The notes below the pieces were generated by a model. That model was not told the DNA's origin. It saw only the letters and a program-made list of their open reading frames with translations, and made no database searches. A stretch of DNA of 64,000 nucleotides from contig NZ_GL987988.1 in the NCBI RefSeq assembly GCF_000158195.2, positions 267,371 through 331,370 of the forward strand, written 5' to 3'. The position numbers were made by a program, and so were the translations under genes. The stretch is from Fusobacterium mortiferum ATCC 9817. Its GTDB lineage: Bacteria > Fusobacteriota > Fusobacteriia > Fusobacteriales > Fusobacteriaceae. The number at the start of each line of letters is the position of its first letter. The stretch's first letter is position 1. Shown in pieces: positions 55,243 to 63,125 of this stretch.

Positions 55243-56292
55243 ATGAATATTGTAGTTACTGGAGGAGTTGGTTTTATTGGCTCTCATCTATGTGAAACTC
55301 TTTTAAAAGAGGGGCATAAAGTTATCTGTATAGATAATTTTGATGAATTTTATCAATTAAATATAAAAATAAGAAATCTTTTTGAAAGCACAGGAAATAA
55401 AAAACAATTTAAAATTTTTGAAAAAGAAATATTATCTAAAAATCTATCTAAAAATGAAATTATTAATTCAATAAAAGAATTTATAAAAAATGATAACTAT
55501 AAGCTTTATTTTATGGATATAAGAGATAAAGAAATCGAGAAAATTTTTAGAGAAGAAAAACCAGATATTGTAATAAATTTAGCTGGACTTGCAGGAGTTA
55601 GACCCTCTCTCTTAAATCCATTAGAGTATGAATCTGTAAATGTACAGGGATTTATAAATCTTTTAGAAAATTGTAAAAGATGTGGAATAAATAAATTTAT
55701 TCAAGCTTCTTCCTCTTCTGTATATGGAAATAATAAAATTGTTCCTTTTAAAGAGAATGACGTAGTTGACTTTGCTATCTCTCCATATGCTGCTACAAAA
55801 AAGAGTTGTGAAGTAATGGGGCATGTTTTTCACTCTCTTTATAATATAGATATGATACATCTTAGATTTTTTACTGTGTATGGTGAAAGGCAAAGACCTG
55901 ATTTAGCTATTTCTAAATTTGTAAAAAATATAATAGAAGGAAAAGAAATTACTATGTATGGAGAGGGAGATACCTATAGAGATTATACATATGTTGCTGA
56001 TATTATACAGGGAATAAAAAAATCTATAAACTATATTAATTCTAATACTAATGTTTATGAGATTTTAAATTTAGGTAATGGTAATACAATAGCTTTAAAA
56101 AAGATGATTTCAGTTTTGGAAAAAAAACTTGAATTAGAAGCAAAAATTAAAAAACTTCCTAAGCAATTAGGTGATGTAGATAGAACCTTTGCAGATATAA
56201 CAAAAGCAAAAAATATGATTGGATACTCTCCAGAAACAACTTTTGAAAAAGGTATAGAAAGATTTATAAAATGGTACAATGAAAAGGAGTAA
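55243..56292 (+). CDS. NAD-dependent epimerase, UDP-glucuronate epimerase-like
   Basis: 349 residues, extended SDR. The cofactor loop is TGGVGFIGSHL (Val replaces the more usual Ala), the catalytic Ser/Tyr/Lys are in ASSSSVYG and YAATKKSCEVMGH, and LRFFTVYGERQRPDLAI is the sugar-binding block typical of UDP-GlcA 4-epimerases (which make UDP-GalA). With ugd directly downstream this points to UDP-galacturonate synthesis. Its stop is 3 bases before the ugd start. Confidence 0.82.
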   Translation: MNIVVTGGVGFIGSHLCETLLKEGHKVICIDNFDEFYQLNIKIRNLFESTGNKKQFKIFEKEILSKNLSKNEIINSIKEFIKNDNYKLYFMDIRDKEIEKIFREEKPDIVINLAGLAGVRPSLLNPLEYESVNVQGFINLLENCKRCGINKFIQASSSSVYGNNKIVPFKENDVVDFAISPYAATKKSCEVMGHVFHSLYNIDMIHLRFFTVYGERQRPDLAISKFVKNIIEGKEITMYGEGDTYRDYTYVADIIQGIKKSINYINSNTNVYEILNLGNGNTIALKKMISVLEKKLELEAKIKKLPKQLGDVDRTFADITKAKNMIGYSPETTFEKGIERFIKWYNEKE

Positions 56293-56295
56293 AAA

Positions 56296-57618
56296 TTGAA
56301 AATAGGTGTTATAGGAACTGGATATGTAGGACTTGTTCAAGGTGTTATCATGGCGGATTTTGGTTCTAATGTAATCTGTATGGATATAAATGAGGACAGA
56401 ATAAAAAAATTACAAGTTGGAGAAAGTCCAATATTTGAACCAGGATTAAAGGAGCTTTTATTAAAAAATATAAAAGAGAAAAGAATAAGTTTCACAACTG
56501 ATATAAAAAAAGTGGTTGAAGAATCAGAAGTATTATTTATAGCTGTGGGAACTCCAGCTAATGAAGATGACTCAGCTGATCTTCATTATATTTTAGAAGT
56601 CGCTGAAAATATTGGTACATATATAAATGGTTATAAAGTAATTGTAGATAAATCTACTGTTCCAGTAGGAACAGGAAAACTTGTTAGAGAAACCATTGAG
56701 AAAAAACTTAATCAAAGAAAACAAAAAATAAGTTTTGATATTGTTTCTAATCCTGAATTTTTAAGAGAAGGTAAGGCTATTACAGATTGTCAACGTCCAG
56801 ATAGAGTAGTAATAGGATATGAAAGTGAAAAAGCAAAAGAGATAATGAAAAAAGTTTATGATGTATTATTTATAAATGAGACACCTTTTATTTTTACTAA
56901 TATAGAAACTGCTGAAATGATAAAATACTCTTCTAATGCTATGTTAGCTGTAAAAATCTCTTTTATAAATGAGATTGCTCTTTTAGCTGAAAAAGTAGGA
57001 GCAAATACTCAAGAAATTGCAAGAGCAATGGGAATGGATGGAAGAATTTCTCCAAAATTTTTACATTGTGGACCAGGATATGGTGGTTCATGTTTTCCTA
57101 AAGATACGAGAGCAATAGTAGATGTAGGGAAAAAATATGGTGAGGAGATGTTAGTAATAAAAGCTGCTATTGAAGCTAATCAAAAACAGAAAAAAAGAGT
57201 TATAGAAAAAATAATTTCAAAAATGAATGGAGTATCTGGAAAAATTATAGGAATCTTAGGACTCTCTTTCAAACCAGATACTGATGATATGAGAGAAGCT
57301 CCAAGTATAGATATTATAAGAGGACTTGTAAAATCTGGAGCTAAAATTCATGCATATTGTCCTGAAGGAATAAAAGAAGCTAGATGGAGACTCGCAGATA
57401 TAGAAAAAAATATAATATATTGTGCTGATGAATATTCTATAGCTAATGATGCAGATGGAATTGTATTAATTACTGAATGGAATCAATTTAGAGGAATGAA
57501 TCTTAAAAATGTAAGAGAAAGAATGAAGGACAATTTTTATTTTGATTTAAGAAATGTCTATGTTAAAGATAGCAATGTAAGAAAAATTTTTAAATATTAT
57601 CCAATCGGTCAAGAATAA
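56296..57618 (+). CDS. ugd: UDP-glucose 6-dehydrogenase
   Basis: 440 residues. Oxidises UDP-glucose to UDP-glucuronate with 2 NAD+. Rossmann motif IGTGYVGLVQGVIMADFG, the FVAVGTPANEDDSADL block, NPEFLREG near residue 154, the catalytic Cys in GPGYGGSCFPKDTRA near 260, and the C-terminal SFKPDTDDMREAPSIDII. It starts at TTG 56296. Supplies the epimerase upstream, whose product could feed the two GT-C transferases. Confidence 0.95.
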   Translation: MKIGVIGTGYVGLVQGVIMADFGSNVICMDINEDRIKKLQVGESPIFEPGLKELLLKNIKEKRISFTTDIKKVVEESEVLFIAVGTPANEDDSADLHYILEVAENIGTYINGYKVIVDKSTVPVGTGKLVRETIEKKLNQRKQKISFDIVSNPEFLREGKAITDCQRPDRVVIGYESEKAKEIMKKVYDVLFINETPFIFTNIETAEMIKYSSNAMLAVKISFINEIALLAEKVGANTQEIARAMGMDGRISPKFLHCGPGYGGSCFPKDTRAIVDVGKKYGEEMLVIKAAIEANQKQKKRVIEKIISKMNGVSGKIIGILGLSFKPDTDDMREAPSIDIIRGLVKSGAKIHAYCPEGIKEARWRLADIEKNIIYCADEYSIANDADGIVLITEWNQFRGMNLKNVRERMKDNFYFDLRNVYVKDSNVRKIFKYYPIGQE

Positions 57619-57631
57619 AGAGGAAAATACT

Positions 57632-59101
57632 ATGTATAAAAAGTCAAAAATTGATAAAAATTATATTATCTTTACTTTTATTTATATCTTAATATTTGTT
57701 CCTATTATTATTTTACGTTTTCCTGATATTAGGAATGAAATAAAATATTTTCTTATAACTGATACTATTATAGAAAGTAAAAATTTTTTTATATTGAAAT
57801 ACAAAAATGAATTATATCCAGATAAGCCACCTTTGTATTTTTTTATTCTTTATATTATTAAAAAATATTTTGGTAAATATTTTATTCAGGGAGCTATAGT
57901 ATTTGGAACACTTATTCCTTCATTTCTTATTACAACATTTTTTTATAAATTTATGAAGAGTTTTAAAAATAGAAGAGTAGCATTTATAAATACATTGTTT
58001 TTATTATCACTTCCTTTTTACATAGGGCTTTCAATTTTTATGAGAATGGATATGTTAATGACAACTTTTATATTTTTTTCTCTCTATTTTTTCTTTCAAA
58101 TTTACTATAAAAAATTAAATGAAAAAAATATTTTTAAAATTTATATTTTTATTTTCCTTGCACTATTTACAAAAGGAATAGCAGGTTTTGCAATTCCAAT
58201 TGCTATAATTTTAACTTTTCTTATTTTTGAAAGAAATTTAAAATTTCTTAAAAATATAAAATTTATTCAAGGAATTATTTTTATTATTTTCTTAATTGGA
58301 ATATGGGGAATTTTAATTTTTCTACAGCCTCAAGGAAAAGAATACTTAAAACTTCTATTAGGGCAAGAAACGGTTGGTAGAATAGTAAATTCAAAAACTC
58401 ATGTAAGAAGTTTTTTCTATTATATTGAAAATATCCCTCTTATAATGTATCCATATGGAGTAGCAATTTTAATATCATTAATTTTTTATCTAAAAAATAT
58501 AAGAGGTTATAAGAAATGGCTTCCAATAGAAAAAATAGGATTTCTTTGGAGTATTATTCCTCTTTTACTTTTTTCATGTGCAAGTGGAAAATTAGCTATC
58601 TATCTTTTACCTATTTTCCCAGGAAATATAATTATTTTAATAAATTTTTTTATGAGAACAAAAAATATAAAATTTGGAAAAGTAATATTAAAAATTACAG
58701 AAATATTTTCATTATTAGCTATTCCTTTTAATTATCTTTTCAATAAAAGGAAAAATTTTTATAAAAGAGTTATTTTAATACCTTTTTCAATTTTTGTAAT
58801 ATTTATTTTTTTAATTTCAGGAGTTGAAATATATAATAAAGAATTTTCTTTAAAATATGTAGTTAAAAATATCTCAAAATATAGTGATAAAACAATTATC
58901 GCATATAAATTTTCAGATATGATTAACTTAAAGAATGAGATTAAAAAAGAAATATTATTAATTGAAAATAAAGAAGAAATAGAACAAGAAAAAAATATAA
59001 AATTAATTGTTGTACGTAATAAATACATCAAAGATTTAAATCTTAAGAAATTTAAAGTAATTTATAAAAATAAAAGTTATTTTTTACTATATAAATATTG
59101 A
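57632..59101 (+). CDS. ArnT-like GT-C glycosyltransferase (PMT_2 family), second copy
   Basis: 489 residues, about ten membrane helices. N-terminal helix, then FPDIRNEIKYFLITDTIIES and the loop KNELYPDKPPLYFFIL, the KPPL motif of ArnT/PMT_2 proteins; FMRMDMLMTTFIFFSLYFFF follows as the family helix pair. A paralog of the gene at 53.6 kb but clearly diverged, so the two may place sugars on different positions or use different acceptors. Last gene of the cassette. Confidence 0.8.
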   Translation: MYKKSKIDKNYIIFTFIYILIFVPIIILRFPDIRNEIKYFLITDTIIESKNFFILKYKNELYPDKPPLYFFILYIIKKYFGKYFIQGAIVFGTLIPSFLITTFFYKFMKSFKNRRVAFINTLFLLSLPFYIGLSIFMRMDMLMTTFIFFSLYFFFQIYYKKLNEKNIFKIYIFIFLALFTKGIAGFAIPIAIILTFLIFERNLKFLKNIKFIQGIIFIIFLIGIWGILIFLQPQGKEYLKLLLGQETVGRIVNSKTHVRSFFYYIENIPLIMYPYGVAILISLIFYLKNIRGYKKWLPIEKIGFLWSIIPLLLFSCASGKLAIYLLPIFPGNIIILINFFMRTKNIKFGKVILKITEIFSLLAIPFNYLFNKRKNFYKRVILIPFSIFVIFIFLISGVEIYNKEFSLKYVVKNISKYSDKTIIAYKFSDMINLKNEIKKEILLIENKEEIEQEKNIKLIVVRNKYIKDLNLKKFKVIYKNKSYFLLYKY

Positions 59102-59169
59102 AATATTTAATCATAAAATTAGAATAAATGAAAGGAGAATGTATATAAATATTTTATATACAACAATAT

Positions 59170-59268
59170 ATGAAAAAATTAATAATATTACTATTAATAT
59201 TTTATACCATAATCTGTGAAACAATAAGTAAAAAAATAAAAATATTATATAATAAAATTTCAAAGTAA
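59170..59268 (+). CDS. Possible 32-residue hydrophobic peptide
   Basis: An open frame after the GT-C gene reads MKKLIILLLIFYTIICE then a Lys-rich tail KKIKILYNKISK. It looks like a small membrane peptide, but no ribosome site lies before its ATG (an AAAGGAG at about 59130 is ~35 bases upstream and points at a different short frame), and AT-rich DNA easily yields such strings. Tentative. Confidence 0.25.
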   Translation: MKKLIILLLIFYTIICETISKKIKILYNKISK

Positions 59269-59409
59269 TTTTTCTAAAAATATATATTAAGTTTTTTTGA
59301 AAACAAAATAAAAAAACATTTATTTGTAACAAAAATGACACATGAAAAGTGTATACTTAAAACATAATAAATCTTTCCCCAAGATATTTTAATATAGATT
59401 AATAAAAAT
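59269..59409. other. AT-rich spacer after the cassette
   Basis: No gene or clear signal seen between the end of the sugar-modification cassette (and the doubtful peptide) and the terminator. Confidence 0.35.
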
Positions 59410-59447
59410 AGCAGAGTTTTTAAAGTTCTCTGCTGTTTTTATTTTTT
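59410..59447. terminator. Bidirectional terminator between the cassette and the YqeC-MobA fusion
   Basis: AGCAGAG (59410-59416) and CTCTGCT (59428-59434), seven perfect pairs, with T-rich tracts outward on both strands. Confidence 0.8.
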
Positions 59448-59455
59448 GCAATTTT

Positions 59456-60736
59456 TTAAAGAGAGATAATATTTTGATACTCTTCAGGAGTATCTATATC
59501 TAAAAATTCTATCTTATTAGGGAAATCTACAAAGGAGATGAGGGACGAGTTTTTGATAACCTCTCTACCACCAGTATCACCTTCTAGATTTAAAAGTTCC
59601 TTTCTTTTATCTTTTGGAAAAAATACTGGGGAAAATCTTTCTCCCTCTGCTCTAGGAATAGTGATATAATTATATTTTAAAAATTCAAAATAGATTTTTA
59701 AGATACTATTTTTAGTTAGAAGTGGTTGGTCTCCAGTGAAAAAAACTATTCCATCTCCACTAGAGTTACTAACTCCTAATTTTACACTTTCACTTTGTCC
59801 AAGATGGGCATTTTTATTTTCAAGATAGATATAATTAAATTTTTTAGCTAAAGATTCTACCCAATCTTCCCTACCACATACGTATATATTGGAGAAAGGG
59901 AGAAAAGAGAGTTTTTCTAAGGTGTAACCTAATAAGTTTGTATCTCTATATGGCAGTTGTAACTTATTTTTTCCCATTCTTTTAGAATAACCAGAAGCCA
60001 TTACTATAGCATCCGTGGAGATATATTTAAAGATATAATTGTTGTGTATAGAACCTAATACAAAATTATAAGAAGAATTATCTTTTTTTAATTGATTGCA
60101 AACTTCTAAAGTCAATGAAAATTTTTCAAGATAATTTTCTTCATCAATACCATTCAAGAAAATATATTTTTTACTAGAAGGAGAATTTTTAAAAAAATCA
60201 CCTAATTTGATATAATCTATTAAAAAATTTTCATCAACAGTTTTATTTATATAACAATTAAATTTTTCTTTAAAAAGTTCAAACCTATGAATATTATTTT
60301 CTTCTAATTTTAAATCTAAAATATCTAAATTAATTATCCCAATAACTTTTGTAGAAAAACTTGGAATACAAGGCTCTGTATTATTCCAAGCTTTTATTTT
60401 TTTTTCTTTAGCCCCATCTCCTTCTATTAATATATAATCAAAATCTTTTTTTAAATCAAAAATCTTATCATAGGAAAGAGAGTGTAACTTATTATTTTCT
60501 ATTTTCTCTCCATAAATAAATATATTTTTAGCTAATCCTTTAGTTTTATGGTTGGGTAATATTAATTCTTCATATTCATCTATTTTAGGAGTAAATATTT
60601 TAGTAGTAGTTGTAACTAATACTCTTCCTAAAGTAGAAAGCTCTCTAGCAAGTGAAAACATAAGAGAAGTCTTTCCACCAGCTCCTGTAATAGTAATAAT
60701 ATCCCCTTTTTTTATATCAAATACTTTTGTTAGCAT
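59456..60736 (-). CDS. YqeC-MobA-like fusion (selenium-dependent hydroxylase accessory + NTP transferase)
   Basis: 426 residues. The N-terminal ~235 residues are YqeC-like: Walker A ITGAGGKTSLM (about 16-26), TTTTKIFTP and ILIEGDGAKEKKIKAW. The C-terminal ~190 residues are a MobA/MocA-like nucleotidyltransferase: VMASGYSKRMGKNKLQLPY (near residue 242), LGQSESVKLGV, FFTGDQPLL, FSPVFFPKD and GDTGGR. The first domain is associated with selenium-dependent molybdenum hydroxylases, the second with making molybdopterin cytosine dinucleotide. Usually separate genes; here joined in one frame. No hydroxylase genes are visible. Confidence 0.85.
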   Translation of the reverse strand: MLTKVFDIKKGDIITITGAGGKTSLMFSLARELSTLGRVLVTTTTKIFTPKIDEYEELILPNHKTKGLAKNIFIYGEKIENNKLHSLSYDKIFDLKKDFDYILIEGDGAKEKKIKAWNNTEPCIPSFSTKVIGIINLDILDLKLEENNIHRFELFKEKFNCYINKTVDENFLIDYIKLGDFFKNSPSSKKYIFLNGIDEENYLEKFSLTLEVCNQLKKDNSSYNFVLGSIHNNYIFKYISTDAIVMASGYSKRMGKNKLQLPYRDTNLLGYTLEKLSFLPFSNIYVCGREDWVESLAKKFNYIYLENKNAHLGQSESVKLGVSNSSGDGIVFFTGDQPLLTKNSILKIYFEFLKYNYITIPRAEGERFSPVFFPKDKRKELLNLEGDTGGREVIKNSSLISFVDFPNKIEFLDIDTPEEYQNIISL

Positions 60737-60796
60737 CTATTCACCTCATCTTTTTTTATATTTTATGATAGAATAGGTAGTTAATGCAAGATAAAT

Positions 60797-60834
60797 AATA
60801 AAAAAACTCAAGAACGAAAATTATTCTTGAGTTT
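60797..60834 (-). terminator. Terminator of the metNIQ operon
   Basis: AAACTCAAGAA (60804-60814) and TTCTTGAGTTT (60824-60834), 11 perfect pairs, with a T-run on the minus strand beyond 60804. Confidence 0.9.
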
Positions 60835-60854
60835 TATATTAAGAAGATAATTTA

Positions 60855-61628
60855 TTACCAAGTAGGAATATATCCACCTTTAAATTTTTCTAATACATAT
60901 TTTTTCATCTTATCGCTTTGGTAAGCTTTTACAAAGGCTTTGATATCCTCTCTATTTTCATCACCTTTTCTTACAGCGAAAATATTAACATATGGAGATT
61001 TATTTACGTCCTCAACTAAAATAGCATCTTCAGTAGGAATGTATCCAGCTTCTACAGCATATCCACCATTGATAACACAAGCAGCTACATCTTTTATAAC
61101 TCTAGGAAGTTGTGGAGCTTCTATTAATTTAAACTTTAATTTTTTAGGATTTTCAACAATATCAAATTCTGTTGCTAGTAGATTACTAGGGTCTTCTAAT
61201 TTTATAATTCCAGCATTATGTAACATAATAAGTGCTCTTCCAGCATTAGTAGGGTCATTAGGAATAGCAATAATAGATTTTGCTGGGATTTCATCTACAG
61301 ATTTATATTTTTCTGAATATAGTCCAAGAGCTACTACATAAGTTTCTCCTGCAGAAACTAAATCCAATCCCTTATCTTTACAAAATTGATTTAGATATTG
61401 AATATGTTGGAATGAGTTTATATCAATAGCTCCATCGGCTAATGCTAAGTTTGGAGTTACGTAGTCATTCATCTCTATCAATTCTAACTCTATCCCTTGA
61501 GCAGCTAAATCATCTTTTATTATATTAAACATTTCTACTCCTGGGTAAGAGCTAGTTCCTAATTTTAAAGTTTTTCCAAATGTAAGTCCAGATATAACTA
61601 ATAGAAGTAGTATTATCAATTTTTTCAT
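60855..61628 (-). CDS. metQ: MetQ-family (NlpA) substrate-binding protein, copy 2
   Basis: 257 residues. Signal peptide MKKLIILLLLVISGLTFG without a lipobox cysteine, so a secreted periplasmic protein rather than a lipoprotein. Mature NlpA motifs: GTSSYPGVEMFNIIKDDLAA, LADGAIDINSFQHIQYL, AIPNDPTNAGRALIMLHNAG, NPKKLKFKLIEAPQLPRV. Binds methionine or a related small ligand for the MetNI importer. Lies 27 bases downstream of a close paralog. GGAGG precedes the ATG. Confidence 0.9.
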   Translation of the reverse strand: MKKLIILLLLVISGLTFGKTLKLGTSSYPGVEMFNIIKDDLAAQGIELELIEMNDYVTPNLALADGAIDINSFQHIQYLNQFCKDKGLDLVSAGETYVVALGLYSEKYKSVDEIPAKSIIAIPNDPTNAGRALIMLHNAGIIKLEDPSNLLATEFDIVENPKKLKFKLIEAPQLPRVIKDVAACVINGGYAVEAGYIPTEDAILVEDVNKSPYVNIFAVRKGDENREDIKAFVKAYQSDKMKKYVLEKFKGGYIPTW

Positions 61629-61655
61629 AAATTTCCTCCAGATGTTTTAAATATT

Positions 61656-62438
61656 TTAGAATGTAGCAACTACTCCACCATTGTAGTTAGCTAAAATATA
61701 TTGTTTTACTTTTTCACTTTGTAAAGCTTTTATAAGTTTAACGATATCCTCTTTATTTTCATCTCCCTCTCTTACTGCTAAGATATTAGCATATGGAGAT
61801 TCTTCTCCTTCTAGAGTTAGAGCATCTTTTACTGGAGAGAATCCAGCTTCTAAAGCATAGTTACCATTGATTACAGCAGCAGCTACGTCAGGTAAAACTC
61901 TAGGAAGTTGTGGAGCTTCAATAGGTTTAAATTTTAATTTTTTAGGATTTTCAACAATATCAAACTCTGTTGCATATAGATTGTTAGGATCAGCTAATTT
62001 GATAAGCCCTTTGTTATGTAGTAATATAAGTGCTCTTCCTCCATTAGATGGATCATTAGGAATAGCTATTGTAGCTTTTTCTGGTATATCTTCAAGTTTT
62101 GTATATTTTTTAGAGAATACTCCTAATGGTTCTATGTGGATTTTTGCAGCTGAAACAAGTTTTAAATTTCTTTCACTTGCAAATTTTTCTAAATATGGAT
62201 AGTGTTGGAAGTAGTTAGCATCTATCTCTCCATCAGCTAATGAAAGGTTTGGTGTTACATAGTCAGTAAATTCTATAACTTTTAAATCTACTCCTTGAGC
62301 TTTTAAATCATCTTTTACTAAGTTTAAAAGTTCAGCATGTGGAACAGGTGTTGCTCCAACTTTTAATTCTCCAGCTAGAGAGTTTACTCCTAATGTTAAA
62401 AGTCCTGCTAATAAAAGTGTTCTTAGTGATAGTTTCAT
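61656..62438 (-). CDS. metQ: MetQ-family (NlpA) substrate-binding protein, copy 1
   Basis: 260 residues, tandem paralog of the gene downstream. The signal peptide (MKLSLRTLLLAGLLTLGVNS) again has no lipobox Cys. Shared blocks: ATPVPHAELLNLVKDDLKAQ, LADGEIDANYFQHYPYL, AIPNDPSNGGRALILLHNKG, FDIVENPKKLKF, PQLPRVLPDVAAAVINGNYA. The sequence differs most around the ligand-facing N-terminal half, so the two proteins may bind different ligands for one transporter. GGGAGAGG precedes the ATG. Confidence 0.9.
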   Translation of the reverse strand: MKLSLRTLLLAGLLTLGVNSLAGELKVGATPVPHAELLNLVKDDLKAQGVDLKVIEFTDYVTPNLSLADGEIDANYFQHYPYLEKFASERNLKLVSAAKIHIEPLGVFSKKYTKLEDIPEKATIAIPNDPSNGGRALILLHNKGLIKLADPNNLYATEFDIVENPKKLKFKPIEAPQLPRVLPDVAAAVINGNYALEAGFSPVKDALTLEGEESPYANILAVREGDENKEDIVKLIKALQSEKVKQYILANYNGGVVATF

Positions 62439-62477
62439 ATTATCCTCTCCCTTATGTTATTATTATGTTATTATATG

Positions 62478-63125
62478 TTATCTATTTTTTTTGGCTCTGT
62501 AAACTAAATAATTTCCTAGTGATTGTAAAATTTGAACCACTATTATAATAACTATTACAGCATAAACCATAATATCTGTTTTAAATCTTTGATATCCAAA
62601 TCTGATAGCTAAGTCTCCTAGTCCACCAGCTCCTATTGTACCAGCCATAGCAGAGAAACCTATAAGGCTAATCACTGTAACTGTTATTCCATGAATTATA
62701 TGGGGCATAGTTTCAGGGATCATAACTTTAAATATTATTGTCCAGTTATTTGCTCCCATACTAGAACTAGCTTCAATAAGTCCTTTATCTACTTCGTTTA
62801 AAGCTCCTTCTATCATTCTAGCTACAAATGGAGCTGCTGAGATAGAAAGAGGAACTATTGCTGCTGTACTTCCTATTGTTGTCCCTACTATTATTCTTGA
62901 AAGCGGGAAAAGAAGTATCATAAGTATGATAAAAGGAAATGACCTTAAAGTATTGATTATAAAGTCTAATACTTTATTTAATTTTGGACTTTCTAAAATA
63001 TTTCCTTCTTTAGTAACAGTAAGAAGTATTCCTATTGGGAAACCAATTAATAATGAAAAAAGTGTTGAGAAAAAAACCATGTATAATGTTTCTAATGTAG
63101 ATGTCCATATCATACTAAATACCAT
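62478..63125 (-). CDS. metI: Methionine-type ABC transporter permease
   Basis: 215 residues, five membrane helices. The ABC permease EAA-like loop is [23 protein letters not shown] (residues ~139-161), and [21 protein letters not shown] and [19 protein letters not shown] are MetI family blocks. Overlaps metN by 11 bases at its start. Forms the importer with MetN and the two MetQ proteins. Confidence 0.93.
   Translation of the reverse strand: MVFSMIWTSTLETLYMVFFSTLFSLLIGFPIGILLTVTKEGNILESPKLNKVLDFIINTLRSFPFIILMILLFPLSRIIVGTTIGSTAAIVPLSISAAPFVARMIEGALNEVDKGLIEASSSMGANNWTIIFKVMIPETMPHIIHGITVTVISLIGFSAMAGTIGAGGLGDLAIRFGYQRFKTDIMVYAVIVIIIVVQILQSLGNYLVYRAKKNR

Noticed and set aside
50441-59101. 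Classical arn (L-Ara4N, polymyxin resistance) operon
   Set aside because: No ArnA formyltransferase/decarboxylase, ArnB aminotransferase or ArnD deformylase is present; only ArnC/ArnT-like, epimerase and ugd genes are.
59111-59341. 76-codon minus-strand frame in the gap after the cassette
   Set aside because: Composed almost only of Phe, Ile, Leu and Tyr from AT-rich DNA, with no ribosome site.
61629-63125. SAM or T-box riboswitch for the metNIQ genes
   Set aside because: Gaps before metQ and metI are tiny and hold no such structure; the upstream region of metN is outside the window.
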